Source: Portunus trituberculatus
Lineage: Eukaryota; Arthropoda; Malacostraca; Decapoda; Portunidae
Assembly (NCBI RefSeq): GCF_017591435.1
Contig: NC_059302.1
Location: 1,104,425 to 1,168,424 of the forward strand
DNA: 64,000 bases
Direction of reading: 5' to 3'
The notes beneath the pieces were generated by a model. The model saw only the letters and a list, made by a program, of their open reading frames with translations. It was not told the origin of the DNA and did no database searches. The position numbers and the translations under genes were made by a program. Position 1 is the stretch's first letter. Every line of letters starts with the position of its first letter. This document shows, piece after piece, positions 47,627-60,021 of the stretch.

Positions 47627-48627
47627 GAAGTATAATATAATACACTTCTCATTAATATAGAATCTCAAAACATTCACTACCAGTCAATTGTACAAAGCAT
47701 GGACTCGTACAATACTTAAACAAACAACATGAACAGTTACTTAGTTTCTCCTCCCTCGGTTCTGGTTTCTCCTTTATATTTGTACTGGTGAGAAAAGGAA
47801 GGAGGCAGCGGCGACATGATGGGTGAGGGGAGGGACCTTGAGAAGCACATTAGGACAAGGGAGAGAAGGTAGAGAAGGACAGAGAGAAGGAAGGACGGGC
47901 AGTGAGTGTCGAAGGAAAGGAAAGGAAGGAAGGCGATGGATGGGATCTTAAGGGCGTTGAGTACTATACAGTTCAAAACTACTTTTATTTCTAACGGACA
48001 CTAATCATCCTCCTCCCCACACACACAAAAAATTCTTATTTACCGTAAAGAAAAATATCAGAAAATAAGAACTAATTGGAATAGACATGAGAAGAAGCTA
48101 CAGAAACAAAGAAGGATCCGGGAAGGTGTCTCATCCAAGGCTACACGTGCGAGATAGGTATATGGTAAGGTATATGAGACGCACACCTGTGACGAGTCTA
48201 TCTGCTACAAAGTGTCTGGGTCGGGTATGGGTACAGGTGGGGAGCTACAAGTATTCTCTAAATTAAATACGCAGTAACCCTGAAATACCGTGACTGACGA
48301 AGATTATTTGCCACCGCGACGCTTCAAGGATATTAGATTTATGATAGGGGATTAAAAAAAGGAGTATTTTACCTGAGAATCACATTTAAACGGGTTTCTT
48401 AGCTATGGAGTTAAAAGTAAGGAATGGAGGCGAGGGAAGGCAAGAGGGAGGGAGGGAAGGACAGAGACAGACAAGTAGATGAAGAAAAGGGGAATTGCAA
48501 TGGAGGGGAGAAAGTTAAAACTGCAATAATGGAGTGAATAATGACATAATGAAAGGAAGTTTGTGTAATGCATAACAGGGAATTGTTAGAGGGACTGCAA
48601 ATAAGAATAAAAGGAGAACAAAGTTAT

Positions 48628-48630
<3 letters not shown>
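47627..48630. other. gene-free stretch
   Basis: Unique sequence with purine-rich patches; no supported gene. Confidence 0.5.
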
Positions 48631-48697
<67 letters not shown>

Positions 48698-48911
48698 ATG
48701 GGTGGTGATAATAGCAATAATAATAATGAACAACCTCACAGGCAGGTTCAAGGACATCCACATTTCAAGGTCCACCACCATCACCACTACCACCACCACC
48801 ACCACCACTACCACCACATCATCCTGTCCCTTTCCCCCCACCCCCAATCTCGCGTCCTACAAGCCTTGGCCTCTCCGTATCCTTCGCCTACAGGGTCAAC
48901 GAAGACAACTC

Positions 48912-48945
<34 letters not shown>
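48631..48945. repeat. (AG)n, (CAC/ACC)n and (AC)n tracts
   Basis: (AG)n at 48631-48693, CACCACTACCACC-type trinucleotides at about 48772-48816, (AC)n at about 48914-48945. Confidence 0.93.
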
Positions 48946-48946
<1 letters not shown>

Positions 48947-49138
48947 AAACCAGAAGGGCCCGAATAGGAGTAAGATATCTGGAACTGCCGCCCTCGTCTC
49001 TTAGTAACCCGAGCTGTGTTATCGAAGCCGACGAGGAAGTGAAGAATGAGCTCCTTTTTATTACCATGTGTGTTTGCATGTGTCTGTTCAGCCTTCCCCA
49101 TACATATTCCTTACAGTGTATCCTAAAGGTGTAGTTAT

Positions 49139-49140
<2 letters not shown>
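48946..49140. other. short unique stretch
   Basis: No feature recognised. Confidence 0.5.
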
Positions 49141-49191
<51 letters not shown>

Positions 49192-49229
49192 TTTCTTTGT
49201 GTCTTTGTTTCTCGATTTCTCGGTTTTTC

Positions 49230-49288
<59 letters not shown>
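49141..49288. repeat. (GT)n and (CT)n microsatellites
   Basis: (GT)n at 49141-49190 and (CT)n at 49235-49288. Confidence 0.95.
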
Positions 49289-49289
<1 letters not shown>

Positions 49290-50981
49290 ATGGTCAAATA
49301 TCTACTTGTATGTGTGTTTTTCCTTCAGTTTTTGTGCTTTTAGTCAGGTGTTTTGCATGCATATTCTTTTTTTTTTATACAGGGAACGAAGACTTTGTCA
49401 ATGTCAGTATGTGCGCTAGATCTGCTTTTTTTTTTTTTTTACATCTGCGTCAGTTAACTAATGCACTTGCCTTGTTGTCCACCCATCACTGTACAATTTA
49501 CTAGTCTTCAGGATCACGTGCTGGACTCCTGGTGTGCTTCAGACGCATATTATAGTCCAGTCTTTGTGTGTTATTGAGTTCTTTTCGCTGCACATTCTTT
49601 CTATTCCATCACTTGCTATCTTCTACTGCTATTATCATGCTAGCTGCTCTTATGATCTTATTAATTGCATGTCTCTCTTCCTTCCCCTTCCTCACTGAAC
49701 AGGACTTTCTGAGTTTTCTTATCCTATCCTGACCATCTCTCTAATATAAGAGTTAACCAGTATTCTTAACCCTTCAACACTTCTCTGGCAAACTTTATAA
49801 TGTTCTTCCTGTTTTTATATTTTCTCCTTGAACGTGAACTCTCTCAAAGATTTATCCTTCAGTTTTCGATAATGAATTCTCCTTTTGGACTTGCATATCA
49901 TTGGTCCTCATGTTTATCGTTTTTGTTGCTTTTAGCCAGTACCACTCCTACACTCACACACCCAAAAAAAGTCTGGGAAGCCCCTCATCAACCTATGCAA
50001 CGCGAAACCCTACTAAGTTACTCTCGAGCGCTCTGCCACTAAGTTAGGGAGCAGCGCCTGGCCCATTAAAGGTGTGTCGCAGCGTCTACCTGTCTAATAT
50101 ATTTTTTTCTCGCCTTCTGTGTTCGGATGGCTGTCTATAAATCTATCCATCAGACGTTTTTCTCCCATTTTTTCCTCTCGTCAAAGCTACAGTGAGATGG
50201 AAAGGGTTGTCGGAGGCGGGGAGGGACAACTTGAAGAAAAACGAGGATGTAAGAAGGAAGGTCATGTGAGGAGTAAGAAGGAAGGTCGTCTGCTGGAGGA
50301 TGGTGGGAGACAGAAGGTTATTATAGGGTTTTGTTGTAAGATGTGAAAGTAATAGTGTTTGTTTGTTGATGTCTGTCTCTTTGTTGAGTGAGTGGCAGGC
50401 AGGTTGTGTGAGTCTTCATACAACTTATGTCCTTCACTCCTTGTCTGTCATCGTCTTTCATTATACTACACTCATGTCATCTCTTTAGCTCCTTATTTCT
50501 TTTTTTCCCAGTTATTTTTCCTTCACCTTGACGAATCATATGTTAACTTCTTGTCTCCTCACATTCTTCTTTCTCTTCACTGTGAATTATCATCATTTCT
50601 TCCCCCTCCCATTTTTTAGATGCTCTTTTCCATTTGGCTACTTTCTTGAAGTGTCCATTCACTCGCTGACTGTCACTCTCTCCCTTTCCTGTAAATCATG
50701 TTAGTGTTATCACATCCTTTGGTTTGTCTGTCTCTTTAGAACATTCCTTGCGTATATTTTTTCTTCCTTCCGCCTTTTTTTTTTTTTTATCAGTAAGTCT
50801 TAATTCAACGTCTTTTATGTCTTGTAGATACCTTAATATTTTCCATCCTGTCACTTCCTTGTCCATCTAAATTTAACTATTCCTCCTTCCTTGTCCTTCA
50901 CGTTAACTTTTTCTTCCTTCCCATTCCTCCTTGACCTTCACACCCACACCCACGCTCACTTACACCACACCCACCCATACA
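49289..50981. other. gene-free stretch
   Basis: T-rich unique sequence. A TTAACCCTTCAACAC at 49768-49782 looks like one end of the TTAA-MITE family, but the rest does not match. No gene. Confidence 0.5.
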
Positions 50982-50983
50982 CA

Positions 50984-51038
<55 letters not shown>
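50982..51038. repeat. (AC)n microsatellite
   Basis: About 28 AC units. Confidence 0.95.
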
Positions 51039-51040
<2 letters not shown>

Positions 51041-51588
51041 AGCCTTTCCTTTCTTCCACACCTTCACATTGCTTTGAATTACTCATACATGTTATTCTGG
51101 AAACCATCTGCCATGCGACTGGAAATGAAATGATCCATTCTCACGAGGGCCAATGAACTGAGGGATAGCTAGATAGGCGCGGGAACCAGTTTGAAGGTGT
51201 AGGTGTGAAGATGACTCTCTCGATATGAAGTACTGCTCAAGTTCTGCCTTAGGAGAGAAAGGTGCCTGAGTGCTACTATGGGCATGAAAAGAGAGCGTAT
51301 GTTGACGACAGGAAGACGATAGTAAGACGATATGAAGGCGATGGTAAAGCTTAATGCAGTACACGCGGGGATTATACGAGTACAGGTGTGTCTTTGTGAT
51401 TACCCAACTGGCTTTACCTCCTGCCACTGACTCACGCCTTCACGCACGCACACACGCATGCGGACCGGCAGGTAAGCACGCGAACAAACTTCAACCTGTT
51501 ACTTGGTATTCTCTATAATTCCTGTTATGCGCTACTCGTGTAAACTCAGGAAGTAACGGAGTGTGTTTACTCAGATATACCAATGATT
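51039..51588. other. gene-free stretch with an unsupported minus-strand ORF
   Basis: A 111-codon minus-strand frame (51092-51427) is not low-complexity, but it has no recognisable domain or splice context, so it is left uncalled. Confidence 0.4.
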
Positions 51589-51798
51589 TTTCAACTCCAG
51601 TGCCATGACGCGTTTCTATATTCATTCTGCTTACTATTTGGTCAATTTTATAGCTTCAGAAACTTATGTGAGGTTTAAATAGTGAAAACTGTGACCATTA
51701 ATCTTCTTACCTCAATAGACCCTACCTAATGTCAATAAAATGGTCTAATAGTACACAAATCCCAAGGTAAAAATGTGTCCCAGAATTGAAGGGATTAA
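51589..51798 (-). mobile_element. TTAA-MITE family, copy G
   Basis: Left end degenerate (TTTCAACTCCAGTGCCATGA), right end GAATTGAAGGGATTAA. 210 bp, minus orientation; it keeps CATATTCATTCTGC-like and TGTCAATAAAATGGTCTAAT interior blocks. Confidence 0.9.
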
Positions 51799-54042
51799 TT
51801 CATAAATCTGCAGTTTACAGTGTTTATGGATTAACAGGATTTAAGGATTTACAGATTTCTAGGCTTTACATAGTTTACAGATTTAAAGGTGTACCAAGTC
51901 TAGATGGATTATGAGATATATTTGGCTTTATATAATTTACTGATTCATAAGATTCACTCGTTAATCGATTCATGAATACATCTCTAGAACCTTACGTCTG
52001 TTGGTACCTAGATTCCTTTGTCTTTCCGTTCGTCAAATCACTTATTTCGTCTCGTTTCCTCTCGTCTTATGTCACGTCTCGTCTCGTCTCGTCTCTCTCT
52101 ATTCGTCTTTTCACGTCTCGTCTATAGAACCGCACATCAGAAGCTAATCTCCTTTGTCAATCTGTTCGTTAAATGGCTCATCCATCTGTAAGCTCACTCA
52201 CAAACCCCATACCATATCCACTCGTTAATCAACCTTCACATTCCTCGCACTGACTAATCCCGGTACGTCAGTGAGTGAGTGGCTGATGAATTAGTCGGTA
52301 TTCCTCAAACTCTGCGGCAAAGCGATGGCAGCAAACTCATGCGTACTCTGCTGCTCTGAAAATTGTCGATTAATATTCCTTTTACATCATTCTGCACCTG
52401 CTGACCTTGTGCAGTGTTCTGTGCGCCTGCTGCCCGACCCAGAGAAGGTATTATTAAGGAGAATTACGGGCGAAGCAGGACTCCCCCGCCACACGCTAAC
52501 ACCTGCGCGCCGCGATCCTATTTACCCTTGTGATTAAAGCGAGACTCGTGCTGCGGGGACGATTAAACTCAGCAGCACACAGTTACGTGAGGAACAGCAT
52601 TAAGACGCGGCACACACATGGTAAAAAAAAGATACACAACGTTATGGTTATGGTTAAACTGTGACCTTGGTTAGTGCATCCATTGTGTGGTGTGTATTTG
52701 TATATGTGTGTCCATGTACGTGCGTGTGCGTTTTTGTCCATGTGTCTGTCCGTGCATGTGCGTGTGGACAACAAGACAAGAAAGATTACTGCTCTTTTTT
52801 TCACAAACTTTCTCCAGAGATGTACTATCTTTTAACCCTTCTCTTCTTACCTCGCCTCCCTTGCTTACCTTTCCCCTCCACTCTCCTTGCCTCCGGTCTC
52901 TTTTCCTTCAGTACAAGCAGTCTTTTCTTCGCGTTGGAGGAAAAGAAAGGAAAGAAGAAGGTTACAGGAAACAGGGATCTATAGGAAGTATATCCCAGAA
53001 GCAAGGATGGAACAATAACACCAACACCACCACGACTATCTTTGTTGACATGAAGCAGTGTGACCCGTTGAGTGAAGTGCTTAGATTACAAAGTCGTATA
53101 GACGTGATGTGACTCAACATGTGTCTCCTCTTTTATCTGGACTCCTTACCTGTTGATTGCCTGTAATGGAACACTGTCTATTGCAGCAAAACACGACTGG
53201 GACACGAGGGAAAGAAGGCGGCTATTGTATGCAGTAATTGTCTTGGTATCACCTCGGTTATCTCCTCGTCATCTAATATAGCGTGTAGAAAACGGGTCAT
53301 CGAGCACTTCTTATCGCCTCTTCACGTATGCGATGCGCTGATATATCTCACTTTGCCCTCTCACGCAAATGCACTACGATCATTATGTAGACTGGAGTTT
53401 AAGTGCTTCATGTAATTACGATGTCCTTGTTATTTCGGGGAGCTGGAAATACACACACAAAGGAAAAAATAACTCTTACAGTAGACGTAGTTGATGTGAC
53501 GGTAATTGTCTGTGATCGATCGCCACTGTGACGTCAAGTGAGGTACAGGTACAGTTACAGATACAGGTAAGGGTGAGGGTATACGTAGGTGAGGTGCTTA
53601 ATTGTTGGTGTTTTTGCTGCTACCTTGTTGGACGTTAATTTTTATTATATTTTATTTTTTGTGTGGTTATGTAAATAATTATTGTCATTTTCGTTGTTTT
53701 CATGCTATGTACTGGCTGGTATTCTCATTTGCGTTCAAGTATTGTTCATTTCATTGTTATATGTTGAATAATTTGCTGCATTTCTTATTTCATGTATTTA
53801 ATCTTTGGAGTATATCTTTATTGCTTCCATGTTAGATGTTGGCTGTATTATATTTCATTTATCTTTTCTACGGTTTAAGTATTGTCATAGTTATTACTTG
53901 TCTCTTTCTCACTCTGGGGAATTATAGTACAAAGGGAAGATTTTCTACCTGATCGACTCACTGGCTGGTTCACTGGATGATCTGTGACGCCTGTAAAGTA
54001 ATCTCGTAATCGCTTGGTGCCTGCGCTTTGAGGAACATACCA
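51799..54042. other. gene-free stretch
   Basis: ATTTACAGATTT-type words recur at 51800-51960. A pentanucleotide (GTCTC)n run lies at about 52071-52095. A 70-codon frame at 52325-52537 has no domain. No supported gene. Confidence 0.5.
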
Positions 54043-54260
54043 GAGCTTCTTGTGACGGGGGAAAGTGAAGATACTCGGACAGTTAATATGAAGAGGGGAG
54101 ATAATATAATGATAGACGAGTGTTGCATGCATTCCTCGGTCCTCCTCATTCCTCTGCAGTCTGCATATTAATCCCCTGACTCCTGTTGTCCTTCTTTGTT
54201 ATCATTCAGGGCATTATAAAAAAAAATACCAGTCTGTGATATATAAACATAATGAAGACT

Positions 54261-54263
<3 letters not shown>

Positions 54264-54348
<85 letters not shown>
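54264..54348. repeat. (AG)n microsatellite (expanded in unit 1)
   Basis: About 42 AG units. The same position in unit 2 (56514-56530) has only about 8, showing independent expansion or contraction after the duplication. Confidence 0.95.
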
Positions 54349-54351
<3 letters not shown>

Positions 54352-54524
54352 CGGAAAAATTTGTTAGTTTATATTATCTTTCTTGAATCTTTTACTTTTG
54401 CTTCACTAGGTAATGTTTTCTTCTCGTTCAGCACCATTACATATTCAGTGTATGTAAACCCCCTGACAGCCCCTGACCACTCCTTAACCTCCTGAGGGCA
54501 GTGTCCGTACATATAGTAGTACCA

Positions 54525-54725
<201 letters not shown>

Positions 54726-54727
54726 GT

Positions 54728-55010
54728 ATGGAAAAGATAAATAGACAAGACCTGGTATCACTGACGAAGGATGGAGATAGACGAACAAGAAGACATTCCA
54801 AGAAGATCATGGAAAGTCAATGTCTGAGGAACATTAAGAAATTCAGTTTCCCACATAGGAAGGTGGACATCTGGAATGGATTAAGTGGAGAGATTGTAGC
54901 AGCAGAAAGTGTGTACAAATTTAAGGAAAATTTAGATAAATGTAGATAATGAAACAGGTCACTATGATCACCGCTCAAACCCTGTAATATACAGCTAGGT
55001 AAAACTAGGT

Positions 55011-55013
<3 letters not shown>
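54728..55013 (+). pseudogene. 5'-truncated LINE 3' end inserted in unit 1 only
   Basis: A 73-codon frame contains RRTRRHSKKI, CLRNIKKFSFPHRK, DIWNGLSGEIVAAESV and FKENLD, matching the C-terminus of the LINE at 9141-9961 (TTRSHSKKI, KKYSFPQR, VEVWNSL, FKGKLD). A stop at 54947-54949 is followed by a short 3' UTR with CCCTGTAATATACAGC and the tandem ACTAGGTAAA tail that runs into (AC)n at 55013. Unit 2 has no such sequence at this place, so insertion followed the duplication, or unit 2 lost it. Confidence 0.88.

Positions 55014-55075
<62 letters not shown>
55013..55075. repeat. (AC)n microsatellite at LINE 3' end
   Basis: About 30 AC units abutting the LINE tail, as at 9962. Confidence 0.95.
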
Positions 55076-55081
<6 letters not shown>

Positions 55082-56307
55082 TACACACACTACCACCACC
55101 ACCACCACGTATACTTGCTGTTGGCAGCAGCTCCGCCGAGCCAAGCCAAGGCAGGCCACGGTCCGAAGCTACTAACGTAACAATCTCAAGTCATTATTTA
55201 GCCCTATTTTCCGGGATTCTTGGTATTTAAAGGATGTTTTCTAGACTCTATGCGTGGGAGGAAGAGGAGGAGAAGGAGGCGGAGAAGAAAGGAGAAGTGT
55301 GAGAGGGAGACAAGAGGCGGGGAGGTGCCCAGCAGACGACGTAAAAAAAACACTTCGGCCTAACATCATCATTCGCTTCTTATTTATTAGCGGAGTTGGC
55401 ATTGTTTTGATATTTAATTCATCAATAGAAACCTTCAACAAGTTATAATCTATAACAAAATCCAGACCAGCTGTGTTTTGTTTGTCGAAGAAATAACCGT
55501 TTCGTCATTTTATCTACATTTTAATGATTTCTTATCCGAACGCCTAAGATTGTTTTGGTATTCATTTCAAGACTTGGAAAATATGAGAAACATGTACCAA
55601 GTAACAATATTCAATAAGATCTAGTCTAACAATACGTGTTTTCAATTTTAATGTACGTTACTGGTTAAATCTTAAAATGTAGTTTCTTTATACGACGACG
55701 AATTCTTGTTTTCTTTATTTCTCTGCAAAGTGAAAAAATTTCTCACTAATAAAATGTAATATAATCTAGTGTGGCTGTGTTTTGTGTCTGGACATTATAA
55801 TGTTTTTGTGGCTCCGTTCGTAAGATACAGCGAGTGTTCCTTGGATATTTCGTTGTTGTTACTGGGCTCGGTTTACTTTTTATATTTTGTGCATTTGTTT
55901 AAAAATATGGTGAGTCAGAAAATGTAGTGCATTTCAGTGTGGGCGTCTTCTTTCTTCTCGTGATTTTCAAAATGAAGTTAAGTTACGTAAATATACGGGC
56001 CGAGGTGGACTCCCCTCCTTCCCTCCCTCCGTGCCTGTCTGTACAGCAGTATGCAGCGAAACTTGTGGCTGTTTCCAGTCTCAGACGTTAAGTAAAACCT
56101 GAATTAGCCAATTGAATAGGTAAACAATCCTTAACATGCCTCAAATAGTGCTTAAGTAAATAAGGTGCAGACCCGTTCAGAGTACCCGCCACCACCACCG
56201 CCACCGGGACAGACGATACCTTCTCTCCCGCCTCCCAGCGTCCCTTCGTCAACATTTTCGTCAATTTACAGAGTGTTCTGCCAATTTCAAAATATTTTAC
56301 AGATTTA

Positions 56308-58485
56308 GAGCTTCTTGTGACTGGGGAAAGTGAAGATACTCGGACAGTTAGTATGAAGAGGGGAGATAATATAATGATAGACGAGTGTTGCATGCATTCC
56401 TCGGTCCTCCTCATTCCTCTGCAGTCTGCATATTAATCCCCTGACTCCTGTTGTCCTTCTTTGTTATCATTCAGGGCATTATAAAAAAAATACCAGTTTG
56501 TGATACATAAACTCAGAGAGAGAGAGAGAGATTACGGAAAGATTTGTTAGTTTATATTTCTTTTCTTGAATCATCTACTTTTGCTTCTCATTATAATACT
56601 TTGACGTCATATATTCATAAGGAAAGAAATAATGAGAGTTAATCTGGCATAAAAAAAAGCTTGAATTTAGAGGCAAAGGTAACGAGAAGAGGTGTCATCA
56701 TCATCGATGCCTCGCCCTCTCACTCATCCTTCTGTGACGTTCTCTTGTATTGTGGAATTTGCTTCTTGGTGTGGTGTTAGTTAGTTAGTGAGTGAGTTTC
56801 TGTGTTACTGTGCGCTTGTATGTTTCGCATATGTTTGTATTGGAGACGCGAAATACATCAAACTTGCCAAGTAAAGACTAGTTGGATGGTTCGTTTCAGC
56901 GACACGGCCACAGGAACAGTACGACAATGCCGCTCACAACACACAATGGTGTGTGTTGTGAGCGGCACAGTGTGCTCTGCCTCCCCACAGATCACTAGCC
57001 AATGTTTTCTCGATCAGCACCATTCCATATTCCTGACAACATACAGACACATTTCTGTGGATGTGGTGGCCAGGATGAGCACATCATGGATTGATAAGAG
57101 TGCATGTACACTCTCTTACCACTAGCTCCTCAACCTCCTCAGCGCAGTGTCCGTACATACAGTAGTACACTCCCACCCACACACACCCACCCACCCACAC
57201 ACACACTCATACACACACATCATCAGCACCACTATCATTATCTCCACCACCACCAAAACACACACACACACACACACACCATTGCATCCTTGGTGCTGGC
57301 CGCACCGTCTCCGCCGAGCCAAGCCAAGGCAGGCCACGGTCCGCAGCTACCAACATAACAATCTCAAATCATAATTTTGCATAATTTTCCTTGATTCTTG
57401 GGTGTCAAAGGGTGTTTTCTAGACGCTAGGTGTGGAAGGAAGAGGAAGAGAAGGAAATGGAGAAGAAAGGAGAAGTGTGAGAGGGAGACAAGAGGCGGGG
57501 AGGTGCCCAGCAGACGACGTAAAAAAAACACTTCGGCCTAACATCATCATTTGCTTCTTATTTATTAGCGGAGTTGGCATTGTTTTGATATTTAATTCAT
57601 CAATAGAAACCTTCAACAAGTTATAATCTATAACAAAATCCAGAACAGCTGTGTTTTGTTTGTCGAAGAAATAACCGTTTCGTCATTTTATCTACATTTT
57701 AATGATTTCTTATCCGAACGCCTAGGAATGTTTTGGTATTCATTTCAAGACTTGGAAAATATGAGAAACACGTACCAAGTAACAATATTCAATAAGATCT
57801 AGTCTAACAATGCGTGTTTTCAATTTTAATGTACGTTACTGGTTAAATCTTAAAATGTAGTTTCTTTATACGACGACGAATTCGTGTTTTCTTTATTTCT
57901 CTGCAAAGTGAAAATTTTTCTTACTCATAAAATGTAATAGAATCTAGTGTGGCTGCGTTTTGTGTCTGGACATTATAATGTTTTTGTGGCCCCGTTCGTA
58001 AGATACAGCGAGTGTTCCTTGGATATTTCGTTGTTGTTACTGGGATCGGTTTACTTTTTATATTTTGTATGTTAGTTTAAAAATATGGTGAGTCAAAAAA
58101 TGTAGTGCATTTCATTGTGGGCGTCTTCTTTCTTCTCGTGATTTTCAAAATGAAGTTAAGTTACGTAAATATACGAGCCGGGATGGACTCCCCTCCCTCC
58201 CTCCCTCCGTGCCTGCCTGTACAGCAATATGCAGCGAAACTTGTGGCTGTTTCCAGTCTCAGACGTTAAGTAAAACATGAATAAGCCAATTGAATAGGTA
58301 AACAACCCCCAGCATGCCTCAAATAGTGCTTAAGTAAATAAGGTGCAGACCCGTTCAGAGTGCTCGCCACCACCACCGTCACCGGGACAGACGATACCTT
58401 CTCTCCCGCCTTCCAGTGTCTCTTCGTCAACATTTTCGTCAATTTACAGAGTGTTCCACCAATTTCAAAGTACTTCACAGATTTA
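56308..58485. repeat. tandem segmental duplication, unit 2 (2178 bp)
   Basis: It starts directly where unit 1 ends (…CAGATTTA then GAGCTTCTTG) and finishes at CAGATTTA, 58485, after which unrelated sequence (GAAGCGTGG) follows. It lacks the LINE fragment but carries about 400 bp (about 56593-57000) with no equivalent in unit 1, including a perfect palindrome. Frames conserved between the units (55254/57432 plus strand; 56088/58266 minus strand) change amino acids as often as not, so I do not call genes. Confidence 0.92.
56928..56967. repeat. perfect 18-bp inverted repeat with 4-bp loop
   Basis: TGCCGCTCACAACACACA (56928-56945), loop ATGG, then its exact reverse complement (56950-56967). It lies in the part of unit 2 that has no match in unit 1. 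Confidence 0.9.
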
Positions 58486-59205
58486 GAAGCGTGGATTGTA
58501 GTAGTAGGAGGAGGAAGAAATGAGGAATGTAGGAGGAGGAAGAAGAAATGAGCAAAGAAGGGAAAGGATGAGTAGATTCTTGTTGCTATAGTACTAGTAG
58601 TGGTAGGAAAAGGATGAAAAAATGAGGAATGAAGGAGGAAAATGATGAAAAAAGGAGCAATAGGAGGCGGATGGGTGTGGGAGAGTGGTAGTAACAATAG
58701 AAGGAGGGAATGAGGAATGAGGGACAGTAATCATACAGCTTTGTGGCTCATTTCTGATGGACGGGAAGGGAGGTGGGGAAGGGCAGGTTAGGGATAGTTG
58801 TTAGGGGATGGGGGATGTTATATGTCTGCATGTTGCCAGGCTCACACACAAGTAAACAGGGCAATAAAGTGTATGGAAATGCAATATTATGTAGTGTTGT
58901 ACTGCCTATTCATAACTTTTACCGCGAAAATGTAGAATTGCATTTCAAGTAAGCAGAATATGTGCCGATTTCAAGCCGGACTTTCGTGTTTTTATTTATT
59001 TCTCAACGCAACTCCAACTCATAAAGTAAACTAACTGGGATTTTTGTTCACCCCACTTTTTTTTGTGAGTGTCCCAATGTGTTCAAATGGAACAAGACCT
59101 AATGCGTGTTGTGAAGGTGGGATAATATTGTCTCCATGGCACGGCGTGAGGAAATGAAATGTTTAGATGTTACGTTTGTTCATCAGATGATTATATGATT
59201 GCTGA

Positions 59206-59207
<2 letters not shown>
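58486..59207. other. gene-free stretch
   Basis: Purine-rich GGAGGAAGAAATGAG words recur (58505-58730), then unique sequence. No gene. Confidence 0.5.
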
Positions 59208-59255
<48 letters not shown>

Positions 59256-59573
59256 CCGCTTCAGTTTCTGTCCTCCTCCTCCTCCTCCTTAACCATCACC
59301 TCCTTAACCTCCTCCTCCTCCTCCTCCTCCTCCTCCTCCTCCTCCTCCTCCTCCTCCTCCTCCTCCTCCTCCTCCTCCTCCTCCTCCTCCTCCTCCTCCT
59401 CCTCCTCCTCCTCCTCCTCCTCCTCCTCCTCCTCCTCCTCCTCCTCCTCCTCTTCTCCTCCTCCTCCTCCTCCTCCTCTTCTTCTTCTTCTTCTTCTCCT
59501 CCTCCTCCTCCTCCTCCTCCTCCTCCTCCTCCTCCTCCTCCTCCTCCTCCTCCTCCTCCTCCTCCTCCTCCTC
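59208..59573. repeat. (GT)n and 300-bp (CCT)n polypyrimidine tract
   Basis: (GT)n at 59208-59248. (CCT)n from 59272 to 59573 with a few TTC interruptions (59451-59500). The tract has nearly all pyrimidines on one strand. The poly-Leu/Ser/Pro and poly-Arg/Glu/Gly frames are its translations. Confidence 0.96.
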
Positions 59574-59955
59574 TACCCAACACCACTCCCACCCCTATGG
59601 ATCCTTAACACAGAAAAAAAAAAATAGAACGTCATTTCTGTCGTTTCCAGGTTACAAACTCCTCAGGACTTTAGTGCAAAAATATGTCTGGAAATTTATT
59701 GGTGATTATAGAAAAAGAAAAAAATGTTTGGTGGTGGAAAGGGTCAAATTATTTGATGTGGATTCATGACTTGTCAACTTGGAATGTGGGTTAGCAAAGG
59801 TGACACTGCCGGGAGGAATGGAAGTGGAAAGAATCAGATAACTAAAAAAGAGAAACAGACAAAAAGAGGAATAACAGAGAGAAAAATAGAAACAGTCAGA
59901 TAAGAATGAAAAACAAAACAAAAACAGACGAGAAAGGATAAAGGGAGCAAAGACC

Positions 59956-59956
<1 letters not shown>
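59574..59956. other. gene-free stretch
   Basis: AG-rich unique sequence; no gene. Confidence 0.5.

Positions 59957-60017
<61 letters not shown>
59957..60017. repeat. (AG)n microsatellite
   Basis: About 30 AG units. GACGAGAAA(A)GAT(A/G)A and GAGTGAGAGGAnG words recur on both sides (59928 and 60061; 60029 and 60120), suggesting a roughly 100-130-bp local duplication around it. Confidence 0.9.

Positions 60018-60021
<4 letters not shown>

Noticed and set aside
49768..49960. Ninth copy of the TTAA-MITE family
   Set aside because: Only the first 15 bases (TTAACCCTTCAACAC) match; the interior and the other end do not.
51092..51427. 111-codon minus-strand ORF of normal complexity
   Set aside because: No recognisable domain, no neighbouring exons and no polyadenylation context; left uncalled for lack of support.
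55254..57626. Duplicated 64-codon ORFs at 55254-55448 and 57432-57626 as a conserved small gene pair
   Set aside because: Conservation is what the segmental duplication alone predicts; the surrounding non-coding DNA is equally conserved.
56088..58697. Minus-strand ORFs at 56088-56414 and 58266-58697 sharing a C-terminus
   Set aside because: Also part of the duplication. Differences between copies mostly change amino acids, so no sign of selection on a protein.
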